A stretch of 53,465 nt of DNA from a virus. The notes beneath the pieces are model-generated. The model made no database searches. It was not told where the DNA came from and worked only from the letters and a program-made list of their open reading frames with translations. The position numbers were made by a program, and so were the translations under genes. This document shows, piece after piece, positions 26,850-34,123 of this stretch (position 1 is its first letter; each line of letters begins with the position of its first letter). The stretch spans positions 1 to 53,465 of the IMG/VR virus record IMGVR_UViG_3300025083_000042, one strand, 5' to 3'.

Positions 26850-28421
26850 ATGGCAAAGTACGCTAGTAACGACCAAAAAAACTTTAAAATTGGTATAAGT
26901 TCTTTTAGTGACAACAAAACTTCGTTAGAAGTTATTGGTCGCGTTGGTATCAACAGTTCTAGTGCAAAATCAGCATTGGATGTAGCCGGTTCAGTGAATG
27001 TATCGGATAGTTTATCCGTAACTGGTCTCTCTACATTTACTGGTATTGGTACTTTTGTCGGTGATTTATATGTTGGTGGAGACTTAAATGTTGTTGGTGA
27101 CCTCGTATATGATGAGGTTACTGGTAGAAATCTTAATATAACTGGTGTTGCGACAGTCGGCACGGCATTTACTGTCAATGGACCTTCTAATTTAGTTGAT
27201 ACTTTTGTATCTGGTGCTCTTACTGCAACCACATTTACTGGTGCTGGTACTGGACTGACGGGTATTACTAGTGCAACGAATGCAACTAATATCTACGGTG
27301 GAGCGACAGGTCAGCTATTATATCAAGCCCAACCGGGTATAACATCTGCATTTGAAAATGGAACTACTGGTCAAGGCCTTTTCTCTAGAGGTACAGGTCA
27401 ACCTCCACAATGGTTAGCAGCTGCACCTTCAGGTGCTATTGAAGGTCTTCTCCTATTTGACGAAGGTGCAGTAGTTGGTGGAGGAATAACATATTCAGGT
27501 CTTGATTTTAGAGGACTTGATGTAACTGCAACTGGTGGTAATAATGGTGGTATCGCCACAATCACTGTCGCACAACAGTCATTTGTAACACTTGCAGGTA
27601 TTGCAACGAATGTTATTGGTGGTATTGCTTCAGTTACTCAACTGAATGTAAATGCTGGAGTATCTTCATTCGCAGACTTTAAGATTACGTCGTCTGGTGT
27701 AGGTGCAACAGTTGGAACATCTGCAGGTATTACGACATATTATGGTAGTGGTACTGAACTAACCGGTATTGTCACTTCTATTGTTGCTGGAGCTAATATT
27801 TCAGTTAGTAGCTCAACAGGCCAAGTAACAATTATTGGTCTTGCCAATACTGCAAATGTCTCGGCAGAAACATTAGTTGTTAGTGGTATTTCAACACTTG
27901 GTATCATTACTGGTGCTGAATCTCTGGGTGTTGGTACTGTATATGCGACTAATATTGTTGGTGGGACTGCAACATTCGGTGATGATGTGTCCGTTGGTGG
28001 CACTTTCAATGGTAGTAATGCTATTTTTTCTGGAAATGTCACCATTGGTGGTACTTTAACCTATGAGGATGTAGCTAGTATAGACGCTGTTGGTTTTGTA
28101 ACTGCCAGGACTGGGTTGAATGTTGGTTATACCACTGGACCATCTGGTATTGGTGTTACTGTTCTTCCTGACGGTAGTGGAGTCTTTGCTGGTATATTAA
28201 CAGCACAAAACCTTGATGTTGTTACCGAATTAAACGTTGGTTCTGCTACATCACAATTTACGGTTGTGTCATCTGGTTCCACCATTATGGTTGGAATTGG
28301 TACCACAAATCCACTCCATACTTTGGATGTTAGGGGTGATACCAACATTGAAGGTAACCTAACAGTCAACAATAACACTATCCCTTCATTAGCAATGGTA
28401 ATTGCTCTTGGTGGACTTTAA
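26850..28421 (+). CDS. Fibre-like structural protein
   Basis: A 523-residue protein made largely of fibre repeats (VGGDLNVVGDLVYDEVTGRNLNITGVAT, GVGTVYATNIVGGTATFGDDVSVGG, NVTIGGTLTYEDVASIDAVGFVTA). It shares a ~65-base near-identical DNA segment with the giant gene upstream (27087-27151 versus 24225-24290). The middle contains an ATNIYGGATGQLLYQ..PGIT segment also seen in the giant protein (GGAAGAILYQAGPNDTAFT). It ends VNNNTIPSLAMVIALGGL, with no discernible receptor-binding tip, so it may be a shaft or connector. The start is five bases after the preceding stop. Confidence 0.75.
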   Translation: MAKYASNDQKNFKIGISSFSDNKTSLEVIGRVGINSSSAKSALDVAGSVNVSDSLSVTGLSTFTGIGTFVGDLYVGGDLNVVGDLVYDEVTGRNLNITGVATVGTAFTVNGPSNLVDTFVSGALTATTFTGAGTGLTGITSATNATNIYGGATGQLLYQAQPGITSAFENGTTGQGLFSRGTGQPPQWLAAAPSGAIEGLLLFDEGAVVGGGITYSGLDFRGLDVTATGGNNGGIATITVAQQSFVTLAGIATNVIGGIASVTQLNVNAGVSSFADFKITSSGVGATVGTSAGITTYYGSGTELTGIVTSIVAGANISVSSSTGQVTIIGLANTANVSAETLVVSGISTLGIITGAESLGVGTVYATNIVGGTATFGDDVSVGGTFNGSNAIFSGNVTIGGTLTYEDVASIDAVGFVTARTGLNVGYTTGPSGIGVTVLPDGSGVFAGILTAQNLDVVTELNVGSATSQFTVVSSGSTIMVGIGTTNPLHTLDVRGDTNIEGNLTVNNNTIPSLAMVIALGGL

Positions 28422-28427
28422 TAAATA
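28420..28427 (+). promoter_or_regulatory. T4-type late promoter with cassette leader
   Basis: AATAAATA overlaps the TAA stop of the upstream gene and is followed by ACTAAAAAGTA, a leader repeated before several fibre genes. It is 20 bases before the next ATG (28447). Confidence 0.7.
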
Positions 28428-28446
28428 ACTAAAAAGTATTAATACA

Positions 28447-28974
28447 ATGGCGGAGTCATTTAACAATAAACTGACATCATCAGCTGGGATTGTGACAACA
28501 ACGACAGTTGCTAGTATTGGTGCTGCTGGAACTACTATTAGTGGTATATCTACTAATGGCATATCCGTTGGTGATATGGTTGATACCACGTTCTTTAGAG
28601 GTGCGACGAAAGTATATTCTATTGGTGCTGGTTCAGTTCTTGTGGATAAGGCCTCCACAAATAATTCAATCGCAGCTAATCAGAATATAACCTTTATGGG
28701 TCTTACAACTGCATATACTGCATCGGGGAAATCAATTCTTGTCGGTGGTACTTTTGCAAATCTTACAGGTAACTCTGTAAATCTATTTGTTGAGATTGGT
28801 ATTGGAAACACTTTTGCGAATATTGCAAATGACATTCCGGTTCCAACTGGAAGTTCTTTTGTTATTAGTGATGCCGGTAAGACAATTTTAAGACCTAATG
28901 AAGAAATTAGGGTCTATTGTGATACTGCAAACGCATTAGATGTAAGTCTTAGTATTTTAGAAGGAGTTGCCTGA
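28447..28974 (+). CDS. Fibre-associated structural protein
   Basis: A 175-residue protein of short beta units (AGTTISGISTNGISVGDMVD, GATKVYSIGAGSVLVDKAST). Its C-terminus is related to that of the small protein at 26500 (see there). Its stop overlaps the next start (TGATG), so it is coupled to the gene at 28974. It is likely a small fibre subunit or adaptor; there is no catalytic motif or recognised receptor-binding domain. Confidence 0.7.
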   Translation: MAESFNNKLTSSAGIVTTTTVASIGAAGTTISGISTNGISVGDMVDTTFFRGATKVYSIGAGSVLVDKASTNNSIAANQNITFMGLTTAYTASGKSILVGGTFANLTGNSVNLFVEIGIGNTFANIANDIPVPTGSSFVISDAGKTILRPNEEIRVYCDTANALDVSLSILEGVA

Positions 28975-29702
28975 TGTTAGGTAATAACGGGTATCTAGGT
29001 CGTAACCCAGGAGATTCATCAGTAATTGTTGCTCGTCAGGTATTCAACCCTACGGGTGTTCAAACTTCATTTGTTTTTGCGACAAAATATCAAATTGGAT
29101 ATCTTGAAGTATATCTAAACGGTGCGAAACTGATTTCAAGCCAAGATTATAATGGAACAGACGGAACAAATATCACATTTACAACTCCAGTTCAAGGTGG
29201 AGATGTAGTAGAAGCAATATCTTATAAAGCATTTAACGCAGTCATCCCAACAGATGCACCTGGCAATTTCACTGTTGGAGGTAATTTAATAGTAGAGGGT
29301 GATACTGAACTGGTTTCTGGTATATCTACTAGATTTATCTCTGCAGTTGGTATTCAGTCTGGTGGTAATCAGATTGGTACTGGTATCACAACCATAAACT
29401 TTATTGGTGTTGGTAATACTGTTACTGTCAATGGTACAACTGTTGATGTCAGTATTGAAAGTGGTGCGTCTGGTGTTGGTACTGCTATTAAGTATTCAGA
29501 TAATACTAAAAGTCCATTCAGTTATATCAATGCCACTACATATGTAACTGAAAACATCGTACTTGATACGACAAATGCGGGTAATGACCACTCCTATGTC
29601 GTCGTTCAAGAGCCAAGAATTATCGTTCAAACTGGTGTAGCTGTCACTGTGGGTCTTGGCAAAACCCTTGTAACTGACTTATATCAGTTGGGTGACCTCT
29701 GA
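28974..29702 (+). CDS. Fibre-associated structural protein, paralogue of 42314
   Basis: A 242-residue protein. Residues about 20-90 (FNPTGVQTSFVFATKYQIGYLEVYLNGAKL, QDYNGTDGTNITFTTPVQGGDVVEAISYKAF) have the phage-fibre LEVYLNG pattern. Residues about 125-165 (GIQSGGNQIGTGITTINFIGVGNTVTV) match the protein at 42314 (GIHSGGNLIGFTTTINFTGTGNTVT). The C-terminal ~70 residues differ (SYVVVQEPRIIVQTGVAVTVG), consistent with swapped tips on a shared base. The stop lies immediately before the next late promoter. Confidence 0.72.
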   Translation: MLGNNGYLGRNPGDSSVIVARQVFNPTGVQTSFVFATKYQIGYLEVYLNGAKLISSQDYNGTDGTNITFTTPVQGGDVVEAISYKAFNAVIPTDAPGNFTVGGNLIVEGDTELVSGISTRFISAVGIQSGGNQIGTGITTINFIGVGNTVTVNGTTVDVSIESGASGVGTAIKYSDNTKSPFSYINATTYVTENIVLDTTNAGNDHSYVVVQEPRIIVQTGVAVTVGLGKTLVTDLYQLGDL

Positions 29703-29708
29703 TAAATA
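29701..29708 (+). promoter_or_regulatory. T4-type late promoter
   Basis: GATAAATA overlapping the preceding TGA stop, 19 bases before the ATG at 29728. Confidence 0.7.
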
Positions 29709-29727
29709 CAATTAAAAGATATTAACA

Positions 29728-31092
29728 ATGTCAGCAATTAATGTAAATTCTATTACAGGTAGGACTGGTACTCACGGACCAGTGCTGACGGGTGTGACTA
29801 CCGCCACGAATGGGTTGCATGTTGGTTCTGGTGTTTCTGTATCTGGTATATCAACATTTAATAATACTGTTGTTGGGGGAGCCACAACTGAACTAGTTGT
29901 TGGTGGTGACGCAAGAATTACTGGCATCCTGACTGTTGGTCAGAGTTCGGTTACTATTAGTGGTGATGGTATTTCTGGTATTACAACTGCTGGTATTACA
30001 ACAGCTTATGTAACTTCAATTAATGACTTAAACTTCCCTACTGCTGGGGCGTTAAGTAACAGGAACCTCATAATTAATGGAGCGATGCAGATAGCGCAGA
30101 GAGAGACTAGCGTTGGTGGTAATACAGGTAACGGTTATACAACGCTAGACCGGATGGGCTTATTTCAGAATTTAGGTGGCTTAAATATTTCTCAATCATC
30201 AGAAGCGCCCAGTGGTTTCTATAACTCAATTAAATATGAAGTTGACTCGACTGGAAGTGCCGTCAACAGTACTATTGTCACTCCTCACCAAATAGTTGAA
30301 GGTTATTCAATTGCTCATTTAAATTGGGGTAGTTCTGATGCACAAAGTGTTACTTTTAGTTTTTGGGTACGTTCAAGCATAACTGGAACTTATGGTGCTT
30401 GGATTAGAAACGCTGCTGAAACTAGATATCAGCCGAAAGAGTTTACTGTTACTTCCGCCAATACTTGGGAAAAGAAAATACTAACATTTACTGGCGAAAC
30501 CTCCGGAACTTGGGATGTAACAAACGGACGAGGCCTAGCCATAGGTATTTGCCTTGATGCAGGGTCAAACCGCTACGGTACTGCCGACACTTGGAATACT
30601 TCTGGTGATGCGTTCACAACGTCTAATCAGACTAATTTTATGGCTAACTCTGGTGCAACTTTTTACCTTACCGGCGTCCAATTGGAAGTAGGAACTAGAG
30701 CCACGCCGTTTGAACATCGTAGTTATGGTGATGAGTTAGCTAAGTGTCAGAGATACTACTGGCAAATTCAAAATCCGAATGGGACTAATAATTCCTTCGG
30801 TTGGTTAGGCACGTCATACGGTAATGGTAATAGTGCCTACGTTCCTATTCATTTTGTAACTTCAATGAGGACTCGTCCATCACTTGCAATGGGCGGAAGT
30901 TGGAGAACACGGGCTACCAATATTAATAATTTTACTGGTGATTGGAATACTCATGGGAGTGGCTCACCTGAAAGCATGATAGTTGCTAAATCTGGAGCAG
31001 GTAATCTTCCGGCCAATACAGTTTATTGGTTGGAAGCCGCAAACCAGACTGGGGAGACCCGAGCATTTCTAAAACTCAATTCGGAACTTTAA
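29728..31092 (+). CDS. Tail fibre with NRNLIINGAM-type domain
   Basis: A 454-residue fibre. It starts MSAINVNSITGRTGTHGPVLTGVTTATNG, then short shaft repeats to about 110. From NRNLIINGAMQIAQRETS (about 111) it has the domain widely found in phage fibres, with a jelly-roll-like region (SVTFSFWVRSSITGTYGAWIRNAA) and the terminal marker VQLEVGTRATPFEHRSYGDELAKCQRYYWQ near 320-350. A C-terminal ~100-residue tip follows (SYGNGNSAYVPIHF, SGSPESMIVAKSG). This architecture is associated with receptor (sugar) binding. It shares 57-base and 56-base near-identical or identical DNA with the gene at 31291. Confidence 0.8.
   Translation: MSAINVNSITGRTGTHGPVLTGVTTATNGLHVGSGVSVSGISTFNNTVVGGATTELVVGGDARITGILTVGQSSVTISGDGISGITTAGITTAYVTSINDLNFPTAGALSNRNLIINGAMQIAQRETSVGGNTGNGYTTLDRMGLFQNLGGLNISQSSEAPSGFYNSIKYEVDSTGSAVNSTIVTPHQIVEGYSIAHLNWGSSDAQSVTFSFWVRSSITGTYGAWIRNAAETRYQPKEFTVTSANTWEKKILTFTGETSGTWDVTNGRGLAIGICLDAGSNRYGTADTWNTSGDAFTTSNQTNFMANSGATFYLTGVQLEVGTRATPFEHRSYGDELAKCQRYYWQIQNPNGTNNSFGWLGTSYGNGNSAYVPIHFVTSMRTRPSLAMGGSWRTRATNINNFTGDWNTHGSGSPESMIVAKSGAGNLPANTVYWLEAANQTGETRAFLKLNSEL
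30046..30102 (+). repeat. Direct repeat A, copy 1
   Basis: 57 bases encoding the start of the NRNLIINGAM domain; differs from copy 2 (31597-31653) at four positions by eye. Confidence 0.85.
30703..30758 (+). repeat. Direct repeat B, copy 1
   Basis: 56 bases encoding TPFEHRSYGDELAKCQRYY, identical by eye to 32167-32222. Confidence 0.85.
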
Positions 31093-31094
31093 TT

Positions 31095-31271
31095 ATGACA
31101 ACCACTTATAGACTTCTACGGCAACTTGATGGCGACATCATCAGCGTCATGAAAAACGTTGATGGTCAGCCATCATGGTGTATCCCGTTTGACCCAGACA
31201 ACACCGACTATCAAGAATATCTTGAGTGGGTAGCAGAAGGTAACGAACCACTACCTGCTGACTCTGAATAA
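31095..31271 (+). CDS. Small fibre-linked protein, candidate fibre assembly factor
   Basis: A 58-residue protein. I start it at ATG 31095, two bases after the fibre stop; an upstream in-frame start at 31026 would lie inside the fibre gene. It reads TYRLLRQLDGDIISVMKN then IPFDPDNTDYQEYLEWVAEGNEPLPADSE. The C-terminal half is identical to that of the gene at 32574 except for two residues, while the N-terminal halves differ. Small proteins ending DY.EYL.W...GN.P are common directly after phage fibre genes and are considered assembly helpers. The stop is embedded in the next late promoter. Confidence 0.7.
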   Translation: MTTTYRLLRQLDGDIISVMKNVDGQPSWCIPFDPDNTDYQEYLEWVAEGNEPLPADSE

Positions 31272-31285
31272 ATAACTAAAAAGTA
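31201..31285 (+). repeat. Direct repeat C, copy 1 (gene end plus late promoter)
   Basis: 85 bases covering the 3' end of the small gene, its stop, the late promoter AATAAATA and the ACTAAAAAGTA leader. Copy 2 is at 32674-32758 with only a few differences. Confidence 0.85.
31267..31274 (+). promoter_or_regulatory. T4-type late promoter with cassette leader
   Basis: AATAAATA overlapping the TAA stop of the small gene, followed by ACTAAAAAGTA; the next ATG is at 31291. Confidence 0.7.
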
Positions 31286-31290
31286 TTGAG

Positions 31291-32577
31291 ATGTCAAAAA
31301 TACAAGTTAATGAAATCGTCAATCACTTTGACAATGGTGCTCCAGACTGTCCTAGAGGACTAACAGTCACTGGTGTATCGACTTTCAGTGGTAGTGTATC
31401 CATTGGCGGTACTTTAACGTATGAAGATGTAACTAATATAGATTCCGTTGGTATTATCACTGCACAACAGGGTTTAGATGCTCCTACAGATCTAGTATTA
31501 AGAACTGGTGGTACAGAAAGACTTCGTGTAACTTCTGCCGGTATCACATCAATTACTGGTTCTCTTGAGGTTAATGGTAACAACTATCCTGCTACTGGGG
31601 CATTAAGTAATAGGAACCTCATAATTAATGGAGCGATGCAGGTGGCGCAGAGAGGCACTAGCCAAACAGCTGCTGCGTATGGAAGTATTGATCGCTGGTA
31701 TTCGGGTCTTTCTGGTGCCACAATAACTATGTCGCAAGAAAGTTTTACCTTAGGTCAAACAGATGTTCCGGGAGCTAATAAATATTTAAAATCAAGTGTA
31801 ACTACAGGTAATAATAATTCAGGCATCTATTACAAGATTGAGGCTCAAGATGCGTTTCCTGCTATCAACAATGACGTTACACTTTCTTATTACGCTAAAG
31901 GTGTTTCACCTACCAGTGGGCTACAGGTTGGCATTAAGTGGTTTGATGGTTCCAGTGCTTCTGCCATAGCAAGTGAATCAGTAACTCTCACTGCTAGCTG
32001 GGTTAAATACACTCATACATTTACTGTTCCTAGTATCAGCGGATTAACAATGACCAACGAGTCGGCATACTTAGAAGTGGCCTGGCAACAGAAAAATTCG
32101 GATACAGGCACAGCCGCGTATGAAGTAAATTTGGCGCAAGTCCAATTAGAAGTAGGCACTAAAGCTACGCCGTTTGAACATCGTAGTTATGGTGATGAGT
32201 TAGCTAAGTGTCAGAGATACTATGAAACATCTTATCCAACTGGGTATGGGGAAGGTCATGACTTTGACGAAGTATATCCGTTTGCAACATCCAAACCTCT
32301 GGCTTTTAATTTTATTGCAAGTGATGACACAATTAGTGCACAATCTTGCCGGTTTAAAGTTAATAAAAGAGCCAATGCTACAGTAAGGCTTTATAGCGCA
32401 AAAGATGGCACATTAAATAAAGCTTTTACCTATAAAGGAACTGGCGCCAATGCGAGCAATGTTAATATCGCAGTTGTCAATCCGTCTCAAGATCATACCC
32501 TGATATCTACATCCCTTGGGGCTGTTAATCAATGTAATGAATCTTACTTCCACGTTGTTGCCGAATCAGAACTATGA
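31291..32577 (+). CDS. Tail fibre with NRNLIINGAM-type domain
   Basis: A 428-residue fibre. The N-terminal anchor MSKIQVNEIVNHFDNGAPDCPRGLTVTG resembles those of the fibres at 44022 and 47198. The shaft SIGGTLTYEDVTNIDSVGIITAQQGL through GGTERLRVTSAG shares a 139-base DNA segment with the fibre at 42878. NRNLIINGAMQVAQRGTS starts at about 109, followed by a jelly-roll-like YYAKGVSPTSGLQVGIKWFDGSS region and LEVGTKATPFEHRSYGDELAKCQRYY. The last ~110 residues form a tip unlike that of the sister gene at 29728. This looks like a tip swap on a common base. Its stop overlaps the next ATG (ATGA). Confidence 0.8.
   Translation: MSKIQVNEIVNHFDNGAPDCPRGLTVTGVSTFSGSVSIGGTLTYEDVTNIDSVGIITAQQGLDAPTDLVLRTGGTERLRVTSAGITSITGSLEVNGNNYPATGALSNRNLIINGAMQVAQRGTSQTAAAYGSIDRWYSGLSGATITMSQESFTLGQTDVPGANKYLKSSVTTGNNNSGIYYKIEAQDAFPAINNDVTLSYYAKGVSPTSGLQVGIKWFDGSSASAIASESVTLTASWVKYTHTFTVPSISGLTMTNESAYLEVAWQQKNSDTGTAAYEVNLAQVQLEVGTKATPFEHRSYGDELAKCQRYYETSYPTGYGEGHDFDEVYPFATSKPLAFNFIASDDTISAQSCRFKVNKRANATVRLYSAKDGTLNKAFTYKGTGANASNVNIAVVNPSQDHTLISTSLGAVNQCNESYFHVVAESEL
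31405..31543 (+). repeat. Direct repeat D, copy 1
   Basis: 139 bases encoding GGTLTYEDVTNIDSVG to ERLRVTSAG, highly similar to 42956-43094 in another fibre gene. Confidence 0.8.
31597..31653 (+). repeat. Direct repeat A, copy 2
   Basis: Second copy of the NRNLIINGAM-encoding segment at 30046-30102. Confidence 0.85.
32167..32222 (+). repeat. Direct repeat B, copy 2
   Basis: 56 bases identical by eye to 30703-30758. Confidence 0.85.
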
Positions 32578-32744
32578 ATTATCAACTTGTTTACGATCAA
32601 CGCTCACAAGCCATCAATCCAGCTGTTGTCTTAAGAACTACAGATGGTTCTTGGATTCCTTGTTCTCCAAAGAACACCGACTATCAAGAATATCTTGCCT
32701 GGCTAGCAGAAGGTAACGAACCACTACCTGCTGACTCTGAATAA
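32574..32744 (+). CDS. Small fibre-linked protein, candidate fibre assembly factor
   Basis: A 56-residue protein, MNYQLVYDQRSQAINPAVVL followed by RTTDGSWIPCSPKNTDYQEYLAWLAEGNEPLPADSE. It overlaps the stop of the preceding fibre (ATGA). The last ~24 residues nearly match the small protein at 31095, while the N-terminal part is unrelated. This suggests recombination inside the gene, with the N-terminus matched to its own fibre. Its stop lies inside the next late promoter. It is probably an assembly helper for the fibre at 31291. Confidence 0.68.
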   Translation: MNYQLVYDQRSQAINPAVVLRTTDGSWIPCSPKNTDYQEYLAWLAEGNEPLPADSE

Positions 32745-32758
32745 ATAACTAAAAAGTA
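32674..32758 (+). repeat. Direct repeat C, copy 2 (gene end plus late promoter)
   Basis: Second copy of the 85-base unit at 31201-31285. Confidence 0.85.
32740..32747 (+). promoter_or_regulatory. T4-type late promoter with cassette leader
   Basis: AATAAATA overlapping the TAA stop at 32742-32744, followed by ACTAAAAAGTA; the next ATG is at 32765. Confidence 0.7.
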
Positions 32759-32764
32759 GATAAA

Positions 32765-34099
32765 ATGTCAAGAGCTCGTAATCTAGCCGGTTTTGGTTCA
32801 GCTATTACCAGTGCAGAAAATGCAGTCAATATCCGAGTAGGGTTTTTGACTGCTAGTTCATACTTTGGTGACGGTTCCGAGTTAACTGGAACTCCGGGTG
32901 GTCTTGGCACTTCCCTATTGGCTACGGACCTTACCAGTCCATTGAATAAGATATATTATACGAATGCAAATCTTTCGATTGCATCTACGATTACTGTAGA
33001 CCCACCAGAATCTGCATCAGCTGCATATACACAATACACTGATATTGTAATGCAAGGTGACGCTGATTTGATTATTGGTGATGGTGATGAGTTTATTCCT
33101 GATATTTTAGGTATTGGTACATTTGTTGATATGCCCGGTGTTCTTTCGGGTGGTAATAGTAAAGTCAGAGCAGACAATTATACAAATAAGAAAGGAACTG
33201 GTGCTGCATATGTTCCTTATGGTCTCGCAGTACCTGTTGGTACAGCAGTATCAGTTGGTTATGGAACTGAAGCAACTCCAGGTATAGTTGGTGTTGATAC
33301 AACGACTGGAATATTCTTCCCTTCTGCTGGTGAGATTGCAGTTACTAATAGTGGGTCTGAAAAATTAAGAGTTACAAGCACTGGTTTAGGTATTGGTACT
33401 GATAATCCTGCTAATAAATTGTCTCTTAGAGAATCTGGGTTTTGTGGAATTGACATTCAAACAGAACGACAAGGTTCTGGTGATACTATTGGTGGACTAA
33501 GATTCCTTAATTCTGCAGGAACCAGTCAGGCAAATATTTATGGAAAAATTGGTAATATATTACTTTTTGAAACAGCTGGAGAGGAAAGACTTCGCATCAC
33601 TGGTGGTCAGGTTCAAGTAAGTACTGGCAGTACGTTACAATTAGGTGATACAACTGCTAGTAATAATGTTGTTTATAACTATGAGAATGTTGGTGGTGGT
33701 CTTATCCAAAAATACTATGTAATTGACAGCTTAAATTCTGGTCAATTGACAAGATTTACATTTACTGGAACTAATAGAAAATGTTGTATGATTACAATTA
33801 ATGCTGTTGGATCTTGGGCAGCATCTAATACTGCAAGTAATCATGTTGCAGCACAGTTTGTATCTAGAGTCTTTACCGATAGTTCTGGTAATTCATCTGA
33901 TAATTCAACAGTGACTACACCATTTGCATATACTTACAGTACCGGTAGTTATGCATTCAATAATGCTGGTAGTTTTGGATATAGTATTGATATTACAAAT
34001 CCAACTGGTGATGATGGAGTTAAATTCTCTTATGAAATTATTTTACAGAATGCTAGAATTGATTCACAACATAGATTAACGGCTTCATCTACTGCCTGA
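32765..34099 (+). CDS. Fibre-like structural protein
   Basis: A 444-residue protein with an N-terminus of the form MSRARNLAGFGSAI, shared with the gene at 37524 (MSRASNLAGFTTAV). Shaft repeats include SEKLRVTSTGLGIGTDNPANKLSL and EERLRITGGQVQVSTG, the ERLRITSAG-type unit used throughout the array. An early region (SIASTITVDPPESASAAYTQYTDIVMQGDADLIIGDGDEFI) looks like a separate beta domain. The C-terminal ~150 residues (YVIDSLNSGQLTRFTFTGTNRKCCMITINAVG) form a beta-rich tip of unrecognised type. It is preceded by its own late promoter. Confidence 0.75.
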   Translation: MSRARNLAGFGSAITSAENAVNIRVGFLTASSYFGDGSELTGTPGGLGTSLLATDLTSPLNKIYYTNANLSIASTITVDPPESASAAYTQYTDIVMQGDADLIIGDGDEFIPDILGIGTFVDMPGVLSGGNSKVRADNYTNKKGTGAAYVPYGLAVPVGTAVSVGYGTEATPGIVGVDTTTGIFFPSAGEIAVTNSGSEKLRVTSTGLGIGTDNPANKLSLRESGFCGIDIQTERQGSGDTIGGLRFLNSAGTSQANIYGKIGNILLFETAGEERLRITGGQVQVSTGSTLQLGDTTASNNVVYNYENVGGGLIQKYYVIDSLNSGQLTRFTFTGTNRKCCMITINAVGSWAASNTASNHVAAQFVSRVFTDSSGNSSDNSTVTTPFAYTYSTGSYAFNNAGSFGYSIDITNPTGDDGVKFSYEIILQNARIDSQHRLTASSTA

Positions 34100-34105
34100 T
34101 AAATA
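34098..34105 (+). promoter_or_regulatory. T4-type late promoter with cassette leader
   Basis: GATAAATA overlapping the preceding TGA stop, followed by ACTAAAAAGTA; the next ATG is at 34124. Confidence 0.7.
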
Positions 34106-34123
34106 ACTAAAAAGTATAAAACC

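Noticed and set aside
22628-28658. Many minus-strand ORFs of 70-130 codons opposite the giant fibre genes
   Set aside because: Their Val/Thr/Pro-rich products are mirror images of the TGV repeats on the plus strand. They have no start signals and overlap long intact plus-strand genes.
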